From: CAWJMN01 sp963844055 | GTDB lineage: Bacteria > Planctomycetota > Planctomycetia > Pirellulales > Pirellulaceae | Length of the DNA: 64,000 bases | Direction of reading: 5' to 3' | NCBI GenBank assembly: GCA_963844055.1 | Contig: CAWJMN010000001.1 | Span: forward strand, 2,480,001-2,544,000 | Shown: positions 44,548 through 53,523 of the stretch, one piece after another | Numbering within the stretch: the stretch's first letter is position 1 | Layout: each line of letters starts with the position of its first letter | Made by a program: the position numbers and the translations under genes | The notes under the pieces: generated by a model | What the model saw: only the letters and a program-made list of their open reading frames with translations | Databases searched by the model: none | What the model was told of the DNA's origin: nothing

Positions 44548-45477
44548 CTACCAGCGGTAGGAAGCTCCCACGCCCGTAAATGCAAGATTTGCCGCTGGCT
44601 CATTGAGGCCTGTGCCAATATGGGCATCTAGCTGGAAGTCTTCAGTAACAAAGTACACAAAGCCGCCGTGCAGATAATGCTGGGGAAGTTCCGTGGCCGC
44701 ATTGCAGGGAATGAAAGCAATCCATTCCGTAAAACCGCCAACACGTTCAGTGATCTCGTACTCGAAATTGATCGTTTGAATCGCTTCGGTGTAGTACGTC
44801 GTTCCATTTCCATCAAGCCGGCGATTGAGCTGGCTATTGCATTCGAGTTCTAGCCAGTCATTGAGCGCCCAGGAGTAGGCGAGGTTAAATCCAGGTAGTA
44901 CCTCGCGCGAAGTGAAAGCTTGTGATCCCACAGGAACTCGCATTTGCGGAAACAGAGCAACTTCCGGCAGATAGCCGTATTGCTGCATGAGTGCGAGCTT
45001 AGCACCGATGTACATATCATCGGCACCCTGCTGCCAGGTTGCGGGTCCGCCGCCGGAGATGTTCCGCTCGACGAGATAATTGGCGGCTAGGCGAAACTCA
45101 AACCATTCGGCAAAGATTCCCGCTCGCAGCAAAGGCTCGGGAAACGAGTGCGTTGTTACGGAGGTTCCTTGCGAGCTGTCATGCGTGATCGTGTAACCTG
45201 TTTCCAGTTGCACTCGGCCTAGACCCACAAGATTGCTGGCCTCGCTGAAATGCGGGCGATCGGTGACGATCCGAGTGCTCGTGCTTTCAGGAACCTGCGG
45301 CTGCCCTTCGAACCACTGAAAGAGGGTCTTTTGGGTGCGGAAGGAATCTGCCCCAAAATCACTGGCAGTGAATTCCGGGGCTGCTGGTGGTTCCTGCGCT
45401 TCGACGCGGCTGCATACCCCTGCTAGTGAGAGCAGGCTGAGTTGCAGAAATGCGCGTACTAAGGTGCCAGGTTTCAT
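44548..45477 (-). CDS. Outer-membrane transporter-like beta-barrel protein
   Basis: 309 residues with a signal peptide (LVRAFLQLSLLSLAGVCSRVEA). After a polar linker, VTDRPHFSEASNLVGLGRVQ and LETGYTITHD open a run of amphipathic strands (FAEWFEFRLAANYLV, FNLAYSWALNDWLELECNSQ, TNFEYEITERVGGFTEW-like) ending in YRW, an aromatic-terminated C-terminus typical of outer-membrane barrels. It resembles the MetA-pathway-of-phenol-degradation / transporter family. Its upstream region carries palindromic operator-like sites. Confidence 0.78.
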   Translation of the reverse strand: MKPGTLVRAFLQLSLLSLAGVCSRVEAQEPPAAPEFTASDFGADSFRTQKTLFQWFEGQPQVPESTSTRIVTDRPHFSEASNLVGLGRVQLETGYTITHDSSQGTSVTTHSFPEPLLRAGIFAEWFEFRLAANYLVERNISGGGPATWQQGADDMYIGAKLALMQQYGYLPEVALFPQMRVPVGSQAFTSREVLPGFNLAYSWALNDWLELECNSQLNRRLDGNGTTYYTEAIQTINFEYEITERVGGFTEWIAFIPCNAATELPQHYLHGGFVYFVTEDFQLDAHIGTGLNEPAANLAFTGVGASYRW

Positions 45478-45497
45478 ATCGATTGTATCGACATGAG

Positions 45498-45555
45498 TGT
45501 GCGATATATTCGCACAAAGTTTTGATCGACCAAAAGTAGTTTTGATTGATCAAAA
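45498..45555 (-). promoter_or_regulatory. Clustered palindromes upstream of the outer-membrane protein gene
   Basis: Three inverted repeats sit in the 98 bp between the gene start (45477) and the neighbouring TPR gene. TTTTGATCGACCAAAA (45520-45535) and TTTTGATTGATCAAAA (45540-45555) are 16-bp imperfect and perfect-like palindromes starting exactly 20 bp apart, about two helical turns. TGTGCGA/TCGCACA arms (45498-45504, 45510-45516) flank TATAT, which could overlap the -10 element. The layout suggests paired repressor or activator binding. Confidence 0.6.
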
Positions 45556-45575
45556 AACTCGCTTAACGCTAGCAC

Positions 45576-46577
45576 TTAAAAGAGAGTTTTGTCGGGCTCG
45601 CCATATAGACGCTTCACGATTTTAAGATCGTCGTTTGCTTTGTCTTCTTGATGGAGTTCCTTTAGCACCAGAGCTCGGTGGTAGAAGATGACAGCAATTC
45701 CCTTTTTTACCGTGGCAACATCCGGTGTCTTGGGCGCCTTGAGGCGGGGAGCCTTGGCATCCTTCTGAGATTCTGTGGCATCGTTGCTCAACGCAATCAA
45801 CTTTGACGAGATGGGGTCGGCATTCAAGCCTGCAACGGCCGCATCCATGTCTTTGAGCGCTTCATCAAACTTTCCAAGGCGATACAGAATAAATCCTCGG
45901 GTGTCCAAACACATGAGCTTGGAACTGGCTGCTGCAGATTGGTCTTTTTCCGTGGCGGGAAAAGCTTCCAGAATCTCCAGCGCGGAATTGATGTTAGTCA
46001 ATGCTTCTGGAAGTTCCAGATTGCCAACTGCCTGCGAGTAGGCCAGAGCATTGAGTGCGATTTCACGAGCTGGCGAACCACTGGCAATACTTTGAGCATT
46101 AATGGTTTTAAAAATCGCAATGGCTTCGGTCGGGCGGTCGAGCAATTGCAGTAGTTCCGCTCGCTCCATTAGGAGGCTGGTATCTTTGGGAATCGATTCG
46201 AGGCAGGTATCTAGATACTCAAGCGCCTTAACATAGTTCTTCTCTTCCTTTTCCCAGACGGCCAAGACACGCGGAACGTAAAGGCTGCCTGGCTGCCAGC
46301 GCAAGGAATCGTTTAGCGTTGCGCGTGCTTGATCCTTGTGCCCTTGGGTCCATTGCTCGATAGCAGCAGCTCGATACCAACGGGCAATTTCCGAGGGTAT
46401 CTGCTGTAAAAGCACGAAGACGATGAGGGCAACACTGGAAAAGATCGACCAGCGCCACAAGCTGCGAGCGGAGGAAGGGGGCTGACGTCCCGGCTTCGAT
46501 CCATGGACTACGGTCACCTTGGACGGTAACGGCCGTTTGGGATCTTGGTCATCGGAAAGGGAATAGGGGTCATCCAT
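45576..46577 (-). CDS. Membrane-anchored TPR-repeat protein
   Basis: 333 residues. The N-terminus is cytoplasmic and basic/Pro-rich, followed by one membrane helix (SIFSSVALIVFVLLQQIP). The outer part is built of TPR units: AIEQWTQGHKDQARATLNDS, KNYVKALEYLDTCLESIPKD, RAELLQLLDRPTEAIAIFKT, and a C-terminal ALVLKELHQEDKANDDLKIV. Probably a scaffold for protein assembly; partner unknown. Confidence 0.85.
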   Translation of the reverse strand: MDDPYSLSDDQDPKRPLPSKVTVVHGSKPGRQPPSSARSLWRWSIFSSVALIVFVLLQQIPSEIARWYRAAAIEQWTQGHKDQARATLNDSLRWQPGSLYVPRVLAVWEKEEKNYVKALEYLDTCLESIPKDTSLLMERAELLQLLDRPTEAIAIFKTINAQSIASGSPAREIALNALAYSQAVGNLELPEALTNINSALEILEAFPATEKDQSAAASSKLMCLDTRGFILYRLGKFDEALKDMDAAVAGLNADPISSKLIALSNDATESQKDAKAPRLKAPKTPDVATVKKGIAVIFYHRALVLKELHQEDKANDDLKIVKRLYGEPDKTLF

Positions 46578-46741
46578 GAGATTAACGCAGTCGAGGGAAG
46601 CCGCTGGAGAGAGGTCGCAATTAGTACAATTGCACTACTGATAGTGTACCAAACTCGGGGCAAAGGAGGAGTCGTTATTCTGTTACCTGTCAGGGCTTCT
46701 CGGCTATAAAGCGGGTAACTTTGAATGGTTAACGAGGCCGG

Positions 46742-47692
46742 TTGGCGGAAGGCCACGCGGGTAATAAGCTGAAGAGGCAGCTGGCCACTTGGTTTTTGGA
46801 GCAGAAATTGAGCCTTCACGAATACTATCTGGGATGTCCGGTTTGGGCCTGCCCAGGCTGGGTGGGCAAGGTTTTTCCTGCTGGCTGCAAGCGAGCTGAA
46901 TGGCTGGGGTACTATTCGCAGGCATTTAATACGGCGGAAGGAAACAGCACGTTTTACGGCCTTCCCTCGTTAGACTCTGTTCGGCGGTGGGGAACGGAGA
47001 CGGCGACGGGATTTCGCTTTGCCTTGAAGTTTCCGCGTGTCATCAGCCATGAACGGGAACTGGTTGGAGCAGAAGCGGACACCTTGGCATTTCTCGATGT
47101 TTTGAAGGTCCTTGCGGAAGCAGATCGGCTAGGGCCTTCTTTCTTACAGCTGTCACCGACATTTCACGGTAGGCAGTTTAGCGCTCTTGAGGCATATCTG
47201 CGGGCGTTGCCACGTGAATTTCCGTATGCGGTGGAAGTGCGTCACTCCGATTGGTTCGATCAAGGGACGTGGGAGACGCGGCTAGATGACTTGCTATCCG
47301 AGTTGCAGATTGACAAGGTTGTGTTTGATACTCGGCCCCTGTTTTCTGCGCCACCCAGTGATGAAAGCGAACAGGAATCGCAGCGACGAAAACCACGTTC
47401 ACCCATTCGTTGGAACTGTACGGGGCAACGGCCGATGTTGCGGCTCGTGGGTCGCAATCAGGTAGAGCTTGCTCAGCCCTGGGTAAATGAATGGGGGCCG
47501 ATTGTTGCTGGATGGATTTCCGAGGGGAAACATCCTTATATTTTTACCCATGCTCCTGATGATACGTACGCACCAGAGTTTACCCAGCTTTTTCACCAGA
47601 CGCTCAGGCAGCACCTGCCGGCCTTGCCTCTGCTACCTGCTTGGCCTGGGAAAATGGCTCCCACGAAGCCACGCCAATTGCCGTTGTTTTAA
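46742..47692 (+). CDS. DUF72 family protein
   Basis: 316 residues from a TTG. The TIM-barrel-like DUF72 fold is recognised by YYLGCPVWACPGWVGKVFPA, LGYYSQAFNTAEGNSTFYG, FRFALKFPRVISHE, LGPSFLQLSPTFHG, YAVEVRHSDWF and PYIFTHAPDDTYAPEF. Function is unknown for the family. The first 27 residues before the conserved start are weakly supported; a TTG at 46796 is a shorter option, and no ATG is available. Confidence 0.87.
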   Translation: MAEGHAGNKLKRQLATWFLEQKLSLHEYYLGCPVWACPGWVGKVFPAGCKRAEWLGYYSQAFNTAEGNSTFYGLPSLDSVRRWGTETATGFRFALKFPRVISHERELVGAEADTLAFLDVLKVLAEADRLGPSFLQLSPTFHGRQFSALEAYLRALPREFPYAVEVRHSDWFDQGTWETRLDDLLSELQIDKVVFDTRPLFSAPPSDESEQESQRRKPRSPIRWNCTGQRPMLRLVGRNQVELAQPWVNEWGPIVAGWISEGKHPYIFTHAPDDTYAPEFTQLFHQTLRQHLPALPLLPAWPGKMAPTKPRQLPLF

Positions 47693-47843
47693 TGGCCATT
47701 AAACCTAACTGCCTGTGCGGCCGATAGTTGGGGACCCGCATACAAATGCGCGAACCTTTTGATACGGCCCGACTCCTATCCCTTGAGAAAAGAACCTGGG
47801 GAAGGCGAGTGCCATCGGGCACGAAACGAATGTGTGTGATTTC

Positions 47844-49175
47844 ATGGTAGAGGCAATTACAAACTACTTGCAGCAGCAATTGGCGAACAATCAGCTGTTT
47901 AGCGGTGGTCTGATACTGATGATTGGTGGTGGCATCCTTGCCTACTTCCGTGAGGTACCTGCGCGCTTGTGGGGTTGGATTCGTGGGCAGCTCATCATTG
48001 AAATCGACATCCTGGATAATGAATCGGCGTTTGAATGGATTGAGCTTTGGCTTGCCGAGCATAGCTATTCTCGCGACCACGCCCGATCGTTGGCGGTGAA
48101 GACAGTACCTGTCGATTTTGCTCAGCGTGAGAAGTCACCTGGAATGGATGAACGGCCGAGGATCTTGTTTACCCCTGCGCCGGGATGCCACTGGCTGTTT
48201 TATCGAGGCCGGTTGGTCTGCCTTTACCGAGAGCGGCCGAGTGCGAATCAGAAAACGCCCCAAGCACAGAATGTGCGAGAGTCGTTTAGCATCACGATCT
48301 TTAGTCGTGATCGCAAGATCGCTCGGCAGTTGCTAGAAGATGCTCGCGATGTGGCATTGCCTCGTGGTGAAAGCCGGCTGAGCATCTATCGCGTTAGCTA
48401 CTGCAGCTGGTCGGAACAAATGAAGCGATTGCCGCGTAATCCAGAGTCGGTCGTTCTGCACAATGGACTGATGGAGGACTTGGTAGACGACGTTCGGCAG
48501 TTTTTGACGCGTCGTGAATGGTATGCTGAGAGAGGTGTTCCATATCGACGTGGATACTTGCTTTATGGGCCACCTGGAACCGGCAAAAGTTCTGCAGTTT
48601 TGGGAATCGCATCGGCCTTGAAGATGGATATTGCCATGCTCAGCCTGAGTAATTCCTCTTTGGAAGATGCCGAGCTGCTGGAACTGCTTGCTAATGTGCC
48701 CCCTAACAGCGTTGTCTTGATCGAGGATATCGATTGTGCGTTTGTAGAACGATCAGCAACTGGCGAAAAGAACAATCGTTTGTCGTTTAGTGGATTGCTG
48801 AATGCCTTGGATGGCGTTGCGGCCGGAGAAGGCCGCGTGCTGTTCGCAACGACCAACCATTTAGAGAAACTAGACGCCGCGCTGATTCGGCCGGGTCGAA
48901 TTGACCGTAAAGAAGAGATTGGCTTTGCCAGCCGGCAGCAGATCAAGACGTTGTTTCAGCGTTTTTATCCCGGTGTTGATGAGGCGATGGCCTGCTACTT
49001 TGCTGGCGAGGTGCCTGAAGGTTGTGTGACCATGTCGGCGGTGCAAACCCACCTGCTGCGCTATGCAGATCATGTGGACCGTGCTCTAGCCAATGTGGAC
49101 AAGCTGGTTTCCTCAGGTGCCGACGGCAAGGTTGCCTTTCCAGCGACGGAAGAGGAACTGGTTTGGCACGTGTAG
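47844..49175 (+). CDS. BCS1-like AAA ATPase, membrane-anchored
   Basis: 443 residues from the ATG at 47844 (a GTG at 47832 is an alternative). One membrane helix (LFSGGLILMIGGGILAYF) is followed by a BCS1_N-like domain (about 50-210) and an AAA domain with Walker A GPPGTGKSS (48567-48593), Walker B VVLIEDIDC and sensor/arginine-finger region TTNHLEKLDAALIRPGRIDR. The pattern of short N-terminal helix plus BCS1_N plus AAA is that of mitochondrial Bcs1, which moves folded Rieske proteins across the inner membrane. Bacterial relatives exist with unknown substrates. Confidence 0.9.
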   Translation: MVEAITNYLQQQLANNQLFSGGLILMIGGGILAYFREVPARLWGWIRGQLIIEIDILDNESAFEWIELWLAEHSYSRDHARSLAVKTVPVDFAQREKSPGMDERPRILFTPAPGCHWLFYRGRLVCLYRERPSANQKTPQAQNVRESFSITIFSRDRKIARQLLEDARDVALPRGESRLSIYRVSYCSWSEQMKRLPRNPESVVLHNGLMEDLVDDVRQFLTRREWYAERGVPYRRGYLLYGPPGTGKSSAVLGIASALKMDIAMLSLSNSSLEDAELLELLANVPPNSVVLIEDIDCAFVERSATGEKNNRLSFSGLLNALDGVAAGEGRVLFATTNHLEKLDAALIRPGRIDRKEEIGFASRQQIKTLFQRFYPGVDEAMACYFAGEVPEGCVTMSAVQTHLLRYADHVDRALANVDKLVSSGADGKVAFPATEEELVWHV

Positions 49176-49239
49176 AGTACGAAAGCGAACCGAACCGCGG
49201 CAATAGAAGAGCGTTGCCGCGATTCGGCGATGGTGGTGT

Positions 49240-49968
49240 CTAAGCCGAAGACAGTTGACGAAATTGCGCAGGGGTGATGCCGACTGCCTGCCGAAATGCA
49301 CGGGTAAATGCGCTTTGGTCGGCATATCCACAGTCAAACGCGACCTGCACAATCGGTCGGTTTGTCTTTTTTAGTTTATGGATCGCAGCGTTGATCCGTT
49401 CTTGAAATAAAAACTGAGAGAGTGACACTTGAAAGACTCGCTGCATCCGCTGGGAGAGTTGGTAGGGAGAAAGCCCTGCACGCTTTGACAATTCTGATGT
49501 TGTTAGCGGTAGGTGAAGCGATGCACGAATAAAATCGACCAGGTCTCGAAGCGAGGCAAGGTCTTCTTGATTAGGATCGGCGGCAGAGATGTCACGTGAG
49601 ATGCCGATCAGCCCCACAATTGCCCCTTGGCGGTCTTGTAGTGGAATCTTGTCGGTGAGGCACCACCCCGTTTGACCACCGGGATAGAGATGAAGCTCCA
49701 GTTGTTTTTGTAGGGCTTGGCCGGAGGCAAGAATCGCCTCATCCTGTTCACGGTAGCTTTGACCGAGCGGTGCCGGAAAGAGTTCATCGGCTCGCCGTCC
49801 TAAGGCTTCGGCCTTGGAGGAGAGGCGAAGTCGGCGAACCAAGGTTTGATTCACCACTAAGTACTGCAGCGATTGGTTTTTTAGAAAGAAGACCATGTCG
49901 GGCTGGTTGTCGAACAGAGGTTCGGCAGGGAATGGGGTGCCCAAGCTGGTGAGGAATTCGGCAAGCAT
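49240..49968 (-). CDS. PAS-domain AraC-family transcriptional regulator
   Basis: 242 residues from the ATG at 49968; in-frame codons further up to 50154 look non-coding. A PAS domain (about 20-130: DMVFFLKNQSLQYLVVNQTL, PLQDRQGAIVGLIGISRDIS) precedes an AraC double helix-turn-helix (TTSELSKRAGLSPYQLSQRM, IVQVAFDCGYADQSAFTRAF, GITPAQFR). It is divergent from the hydroxyproline operon, 304 bp apart, with a perfect inverted repeat in between, so it is the likely regulator of that operon. Confidence 0.87.
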   Translation of the reverse strand: MLAEFLTSLGTPFPAEPLFDNQPDMVFFLKNQSLQYLVVNQTLVRRLRLSSKAEALGRRADELFPAPLGQSYREQDEAILASGQALQKQLELHLYPGGQTGWCLTDKIPLQDRQGAIVGLIGISRDISAADPNQEDLASLRDLVDFIRASLHLPLTTSELSKRAGLSPYQLSQRMQRVFQVSLSQFLFQERINAAIHKLKKTNRPIVQVAFDCGYADQSAFTRAFRQAVGITPAQFRQLSSA

Positions 49969-50272
49969 TGGCGAGAGGGTTAAGTTGGGGAAGCAGGGGA
50001 TGGCATTAGTATGCGCTAAATGCAGTATAAAGGTATAAAGATGCCAAGAGTCGATTGCATCTTTATGGCAATATATGGCCTGCGATGCCGTCTGTGCTAG
50101 GGATTTTGTGCTGTGCGCAGACGGAAGTTGTGGGTTGGGGTGCGATTGGCGCACAGAACCAGGTGAAAATGCGACGGGGGATGGTCTAGGCAGGGCCTTG
50201 AGGCTCTGATATTTGCTTCACGTGGGACGATCCTCAAAACCTAAAAGATATTCTTAGTAAAAGTGTGAATCG
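49969..50272. promoter_or_regulatory. Divergent control region of the hydroxyproline operon
   Basis: ATAAAGATGC at 50035-50044 and its exact reverse complement GCATCTTTAT at 50057-50066 form a perfect 10-bp inverted repeat with a 12-bp spacer (arms 22 bp apart, two helical turns). It lies between the AraC-type regulator and the operon. A CAGGGCC/GGCTCTG hairpin sits further right in the leader. No other gene is seen here. Confidence 0.65.
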
Positions 50273-51562
50273 ATGCGACATTTGCCGATTTCGAGTGAGC
50301 TGTTTGTTTCGAACCGCAAGCGATTGGCTGCGATGCTTCCCCCGGGCAGTATGGCGATCTTGAACGCCAACGATGTACTGCCGACCAATGCGGATGGGTC
50401 GCTGATGCTGGTGCCGAACTCGGACCTGTTCTACCTAAGCGGGATTGGGCAAGAAGAATCGGTTCTGTTGTTGTTTCCTGATGCGTTTGAAGAAGCACAT
50501 CGCGAGGTTCTGTTCTTGCGGCAAACGAGCGCAGAACTGGCCATCTGGGAAGGGCATAAGCATACGAAGGAAGAGGCCAAGGAGCTTTCCGGCATTGCAA
50601 CGGTGAAGTGGCTTTCGGAGTTGCCACGCATGTTGCGGGCTCTAATGTGTGACGCGAACAAGGTGTTTCTCAATACGAATGAGCACAAGCGAGCTGCGTG
50701 TGAGGTGGAAACCCGCGATGATCGCTTTGCGAAGAAGTTGCGAGCGGAGTATCCGCTGCATCAGTATGACCGGCTGGCAAAGCTACTGCATACGCTACGA
50801 TTGCCGAAATCCAATATCGAACTAGACCTGCTGCGGGAAGCGGTGGCGATCACCGATCGCGGGTTTAAACGCGTTTGCAAAATGACCAGGCCAGGCGTGA
50901 TGGAGCATGAGATCGAGGCCGAGTTTGCCCACGAGTTCATCAAGAGCCGGGCAAAGTTTGCGTATACGCCGATCATTGCTGCCGGTAAAAACGCATGTGT
51001 ACTGCACTACATTTCTAATGACCAGCCCTGTAAAGATGGCGATGTGCTGCTGCTAGACGTGGCAGCCTCGTACGCGAATTACAATGCGGACCTCACCCGC
51101 ACGATTCCCGTCAACGGTAAGTTCACCCCTCGGCAGCGAGCGGTTTATGATGCGGTGCTACGAGTACTTCAGGGCTCCGTTGCAGGAGCCACCGTCGGAA
51201 AGCTGCATCGCGATTGGCAGCGTGAATCTCAAGAGATGATGAATGAAGAGTTGCTCAAGCTGGGACTGATCACCAAAGAGCAAATTGCCAAAGAGACCAA
51301 GGATGAAATGGCCTGCCGCAAGTACTTCATGCATGGGCTTGGGCATCCACTAGGTTTGGATGTGCACGATGTGGGAAACATGTCGGAGCGATTTGGTCCA
51401 GGCTGGGTGCTGACGGTAGAGCCAGGCATCTATATCCCTGAAGAAGGCTTTGGGGTGCGTCTGGAAAATGACATTATTGTGACGGAGAAGGGGCCCGTCG
51501 ACTTGATGGCGGATACGCCGATTGAAGCGGAAGCCATCGAAGATTTAATGGCCAGCAAGTAG
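50273..51562 (+). CDS. M24 Xaa-Pro aminopeptidase
   Basis: 429 residues, the usual length for aminopeptidase P with its N-terminal domain (about 1-170: NSDLFYLSGIGQEESVLLLF). The pita-bread metal site is complete: D262 and D273 (LLLDVAASYANYNADLTR), H358 (GLGHPLGLDVHD), E383 (VEPGIY) and E398 (RLENDI). It removes an N-terminal residue ahead of proline or hydroxyproline. No signal peptide, so it works on imported peptides. First gene of the operon; 67 bp before the deaminase. Confidence 0.92.
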   Translation: MRHLPISSELFVSNRKRLAAMLPPGSMAILNANDVLPTNADGSLMLVPNSDLFYLSGIGQEESVLLLFPDAFEEAHREVLFLRQTSAELAIWEGHKHTKEEAKELSGIATVKWLSELPRMLRALMCDANKVFLNTNEHKRAACEVETRDDRFAKKLRAEYPLHQYDRLAKLLHTLRLPKSNIELDLLREAVAITDRGFKRVCKMTRPGVMEHEIEAEFAHEFIKSRAKFAYTPIIAAGKNACVLHYISNDQPCKDGDVLLLDVAASYANYNADLTRTIPVNGKFTPRQRAVYDAVLRVLQGSVAGATVGKLHRDWQRESQEMMNEELLKLGLITKEQIAKETKDEMACRKYFMHGLGHPLGLDVHDVGNMSERFGPGWVLTVEPGIYIPEEGFGVRLENDIIVTEKGPVDLMADTPIEAEAIEDLMASK

Positions 51563-51629
51563 TTTCTGGCTGATGCGTAAATTGAAGTGCGATTAAGGTT
51601 TGTAGGTTTCACTAATAAGCGACACGACC

Positions 51630-52532
51630 ATGCGTGAAATTGATTGGAAAGATGTTTTCCCCGCAGTGACGACTCAGTTTCGTCGGGACCAGTCTTTGGA
51701 TTTGGAGGCTTCGGCGAATCACTTTGAGGCGCTAATTGCTTCAGGGGTAGCCGGGCTAATTGTCTGTGGTTCTTTGGGGGAGAATCAATCGCTTGCCCCA
51801 GAAGAGAAACGTGCGGTTGTAAAGAAGGCCGTTGAAGTGTCGCGTGGACGCGTTCCTGTGGTGAGTGGTGTAGCTGAGACAAGCACCGCCGCCGCATGTG
51901 CCTACGTGAAAGATTGCGAGACACTGGGGGCCAGTGGTTATATGGTGATGCCAGCCATGGTTTACAAGGCCGACGGCCGAGAGACGATGAACCACTTTCG
52001 GCAAGTTGCCAAGGCAACGAACCTTAGCTGGATGCTCTATAACAATCCCGTCGGTTACACGGTCGATGTGACGGCCAAGCAGTTTGCCGAACTATCAGAC
52101 ATTCCTAACTTGCAAGCAATCAAGGAAAGTTCCGCCAACACGCGGCGAATCACGGAACTGCGGATTGAGGTAGGTAATCGGTACCGCTTGTTTGTTGGTG
52201 TGGATGATCTCATCCTTGAATCCTCCGTGCTGGGGATTGATGGATGGGTTGCTGGTTCTGGCATCGCCTTCCCCACAGAAAACCAATACTTTTGGAATCT
52301 CACCCGGCAAGGGAAGTGGGAAGAGGCTCGCAAGCTGTATCAATGGTTCTATCCGCTGCTAAAGCTGGATACGCACATCAAGTTTGTGCAGTACATCAAG
52401 CTCGCTGTGCAGGAAGCTGGTCTTGGAAGCGAATGGGTGCGTGAGCCACGTTTGACGCTGGATGGCGCTGAACGTGAGGCCGTTTTGAAGGTGATTCACC
52501 AAGGCATCGCCAATCGACCCAAGCTTGCTTAG
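51630..52532 (+). CDS. DapA-family enzyme, likely 1-pyrroline-4-hydroxy-2-carboxylate deaminase
   Basis: 300 residues. Schiff-base barrel with Y137 (LYNNPVGYTVDV) and Lys165 (AIKESSANTRRI), and the CGSLGENQSL loop instead of GTTGE. In hydroxyproline pathways a DapA-family member deaminates 1-pyrroline-4-hydroxy-2-carboxylate to alpha-ketoglutarate semialdehyde. The operon context (epimerase 38 bp downstream, D-hydroxyproline dehydrogenase next) decides the assignment; by sequence alone it could be another DapA-family lyase. Confidence 0.85.
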   Translation: MREIDWKDVFPAVTTQFRRDQSLDLEASANHFEALIASGVAGLIVCGSLGENQSLAPEEKRAVVKKAVEVSRGRVPVVSGVAETSTAAACAYVKDCETLGASGYMVMPAMVYKADGRETMNHFRQVAKATNLSWMLYNNPVGYTVDVTAKQFAELSDIPNLQAIKESSANTRRITELRIEVGNRYRLFVGVDDLILESSVLGIDGWVAGSGIAFPTENQYFWNLTRQGKWEEARKLYQWFYPLLKLDTHIKFVQYIKLAVQEAGLGSEWVREPRLTLDGAEREAVLKVIHQGIANRPKLA

Positions 52533-52570
52533 GCCCAAAGTCGCTTTGAACCCTGGAAAGTGATCTAGCC

Positions 52571-53503
52571 ATGTTGCCTGATATTGAGGTCATCGATTCG
52601 CATACGGCCGGCGAGCCAACGCGAGTGGTGATAGCCGGCGGACCCGATTTGGGACGTGGCAGCATGGCTGCGCGGTTGACGGTCTTTCGAGAGAAGTTTG
52701 ATCACTATCGAAGTGCCATCGTCAATGAGCCGCGAGGAAGCGATGTAATTGTTGGGGCGCTGCTGCTCGAAAGTGATTTGCCGGAGTGTGCTGCGGGCAT
52801 CTTGTTTTTCAACAATGTTGGCTATCTCGGCATGTGTGGGCATGGCACGATCGGTGTCGTCGAGACCCTGCGGTACTTGGGGCGGCTAAAGCCCGGTTGC
52901 GTGAAGCTGGAAACGCCCGTCGGAGTGGTGGAAGCAGAACTGTCGGAAGACGGGGCGGTACGTGTGAGCAATGTTCCCTCCTACCGCGTAGCAAAAGGGG
53001 TCGCAGTGACGACGGAGTTTGGAGACTTCGTCGGTGACGTTGCCTGGGGAGGAAATTGGTTCTTCCTTGTTGAAAATGTGCCGGTGGACCTTCGGCTGGC
53101 GAATGTTAGCAAATTAACAGCCATCGCTGAGGCGTTACGCTTGGGCATTCATGCGGCAGGCTATCCGGAAGTTGATCATGTGGAGCTGTTTGCCAAGCCG
53201 CAACGGGCCAGTTCCCATTCTCGCAACTTTGTGCTTTGCCCTGGAAGTGCCTACGATCGTTCCCCTTGTGGCACAGGATTAAGTGCCAAGCTTGCTTGCT
53301 TGGCAGCCGATGGCAAGCTGGCCGAGGGAGAAAGTTGGGTGCAGGAAAGCATCTTGGGGACCGAGTTTTTGGGTTCGTTCCAGTTTGCGGCAAACGATCG
53401 TAAGCAAATATTGCCGGTGATTACCGGGCGAGCGCATGTTTGTGCGCACAGTAAGTTGCTGCTCCGCGATGGTGATCCGTTTTGTTTTGGAATTCGTGCT
53501 TAA
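52571..53503 (+). CDS. 4-hydroxyproline 2-epimerase (proline racemase family)
   Basis: 310 residues. The two catalytic cysteines of the family are present: C89 in GYLGMCGHGTIG and C233 in RSPCGTGLSAK. IEVIDSHTAGEPTRVVIAGG at the N-terminus and PRGSDVIVGALL are also typical. Both catalytic Cys are kept, as in hydroxyproline epimerase; dehydratase relatives replace one. It converts trans-4-hydroxy-L-proline to cis-4-hydroxy-D-proline. Followed 20 bp later by the dehydrogenase. Confidence 0.92.
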   Translation: MLPDIEVIDSHTAGEPTRVVIAGGPDLGRGSMAARLTVFREKFDHYRSAIVNEPRGSDVIVGALLLESDLPECAAGILFFNNVGYLGMCGHGTIGVVETLRYLGRLKPGCVKLETPVGVVEAELSEDGAVRVSNVPSYRVAKGVAVTTEFGDFVGDVAWGGNWFFLVENVPVDLRLANVSKLTAIAEALRLGIHAAGYPEVDHVELFAKPQRASSHSRNFVLCPGSAYDRSPCGTGLSAKLACLAADGKLAEGESWVQESILGTEFLGSFQFAANDRKQILPVITGRAHVCAHSKLLLRDGDPFCFGIRA

Positions 53504-53523
53504 GAGAGCCATCGGCCGTTTGT

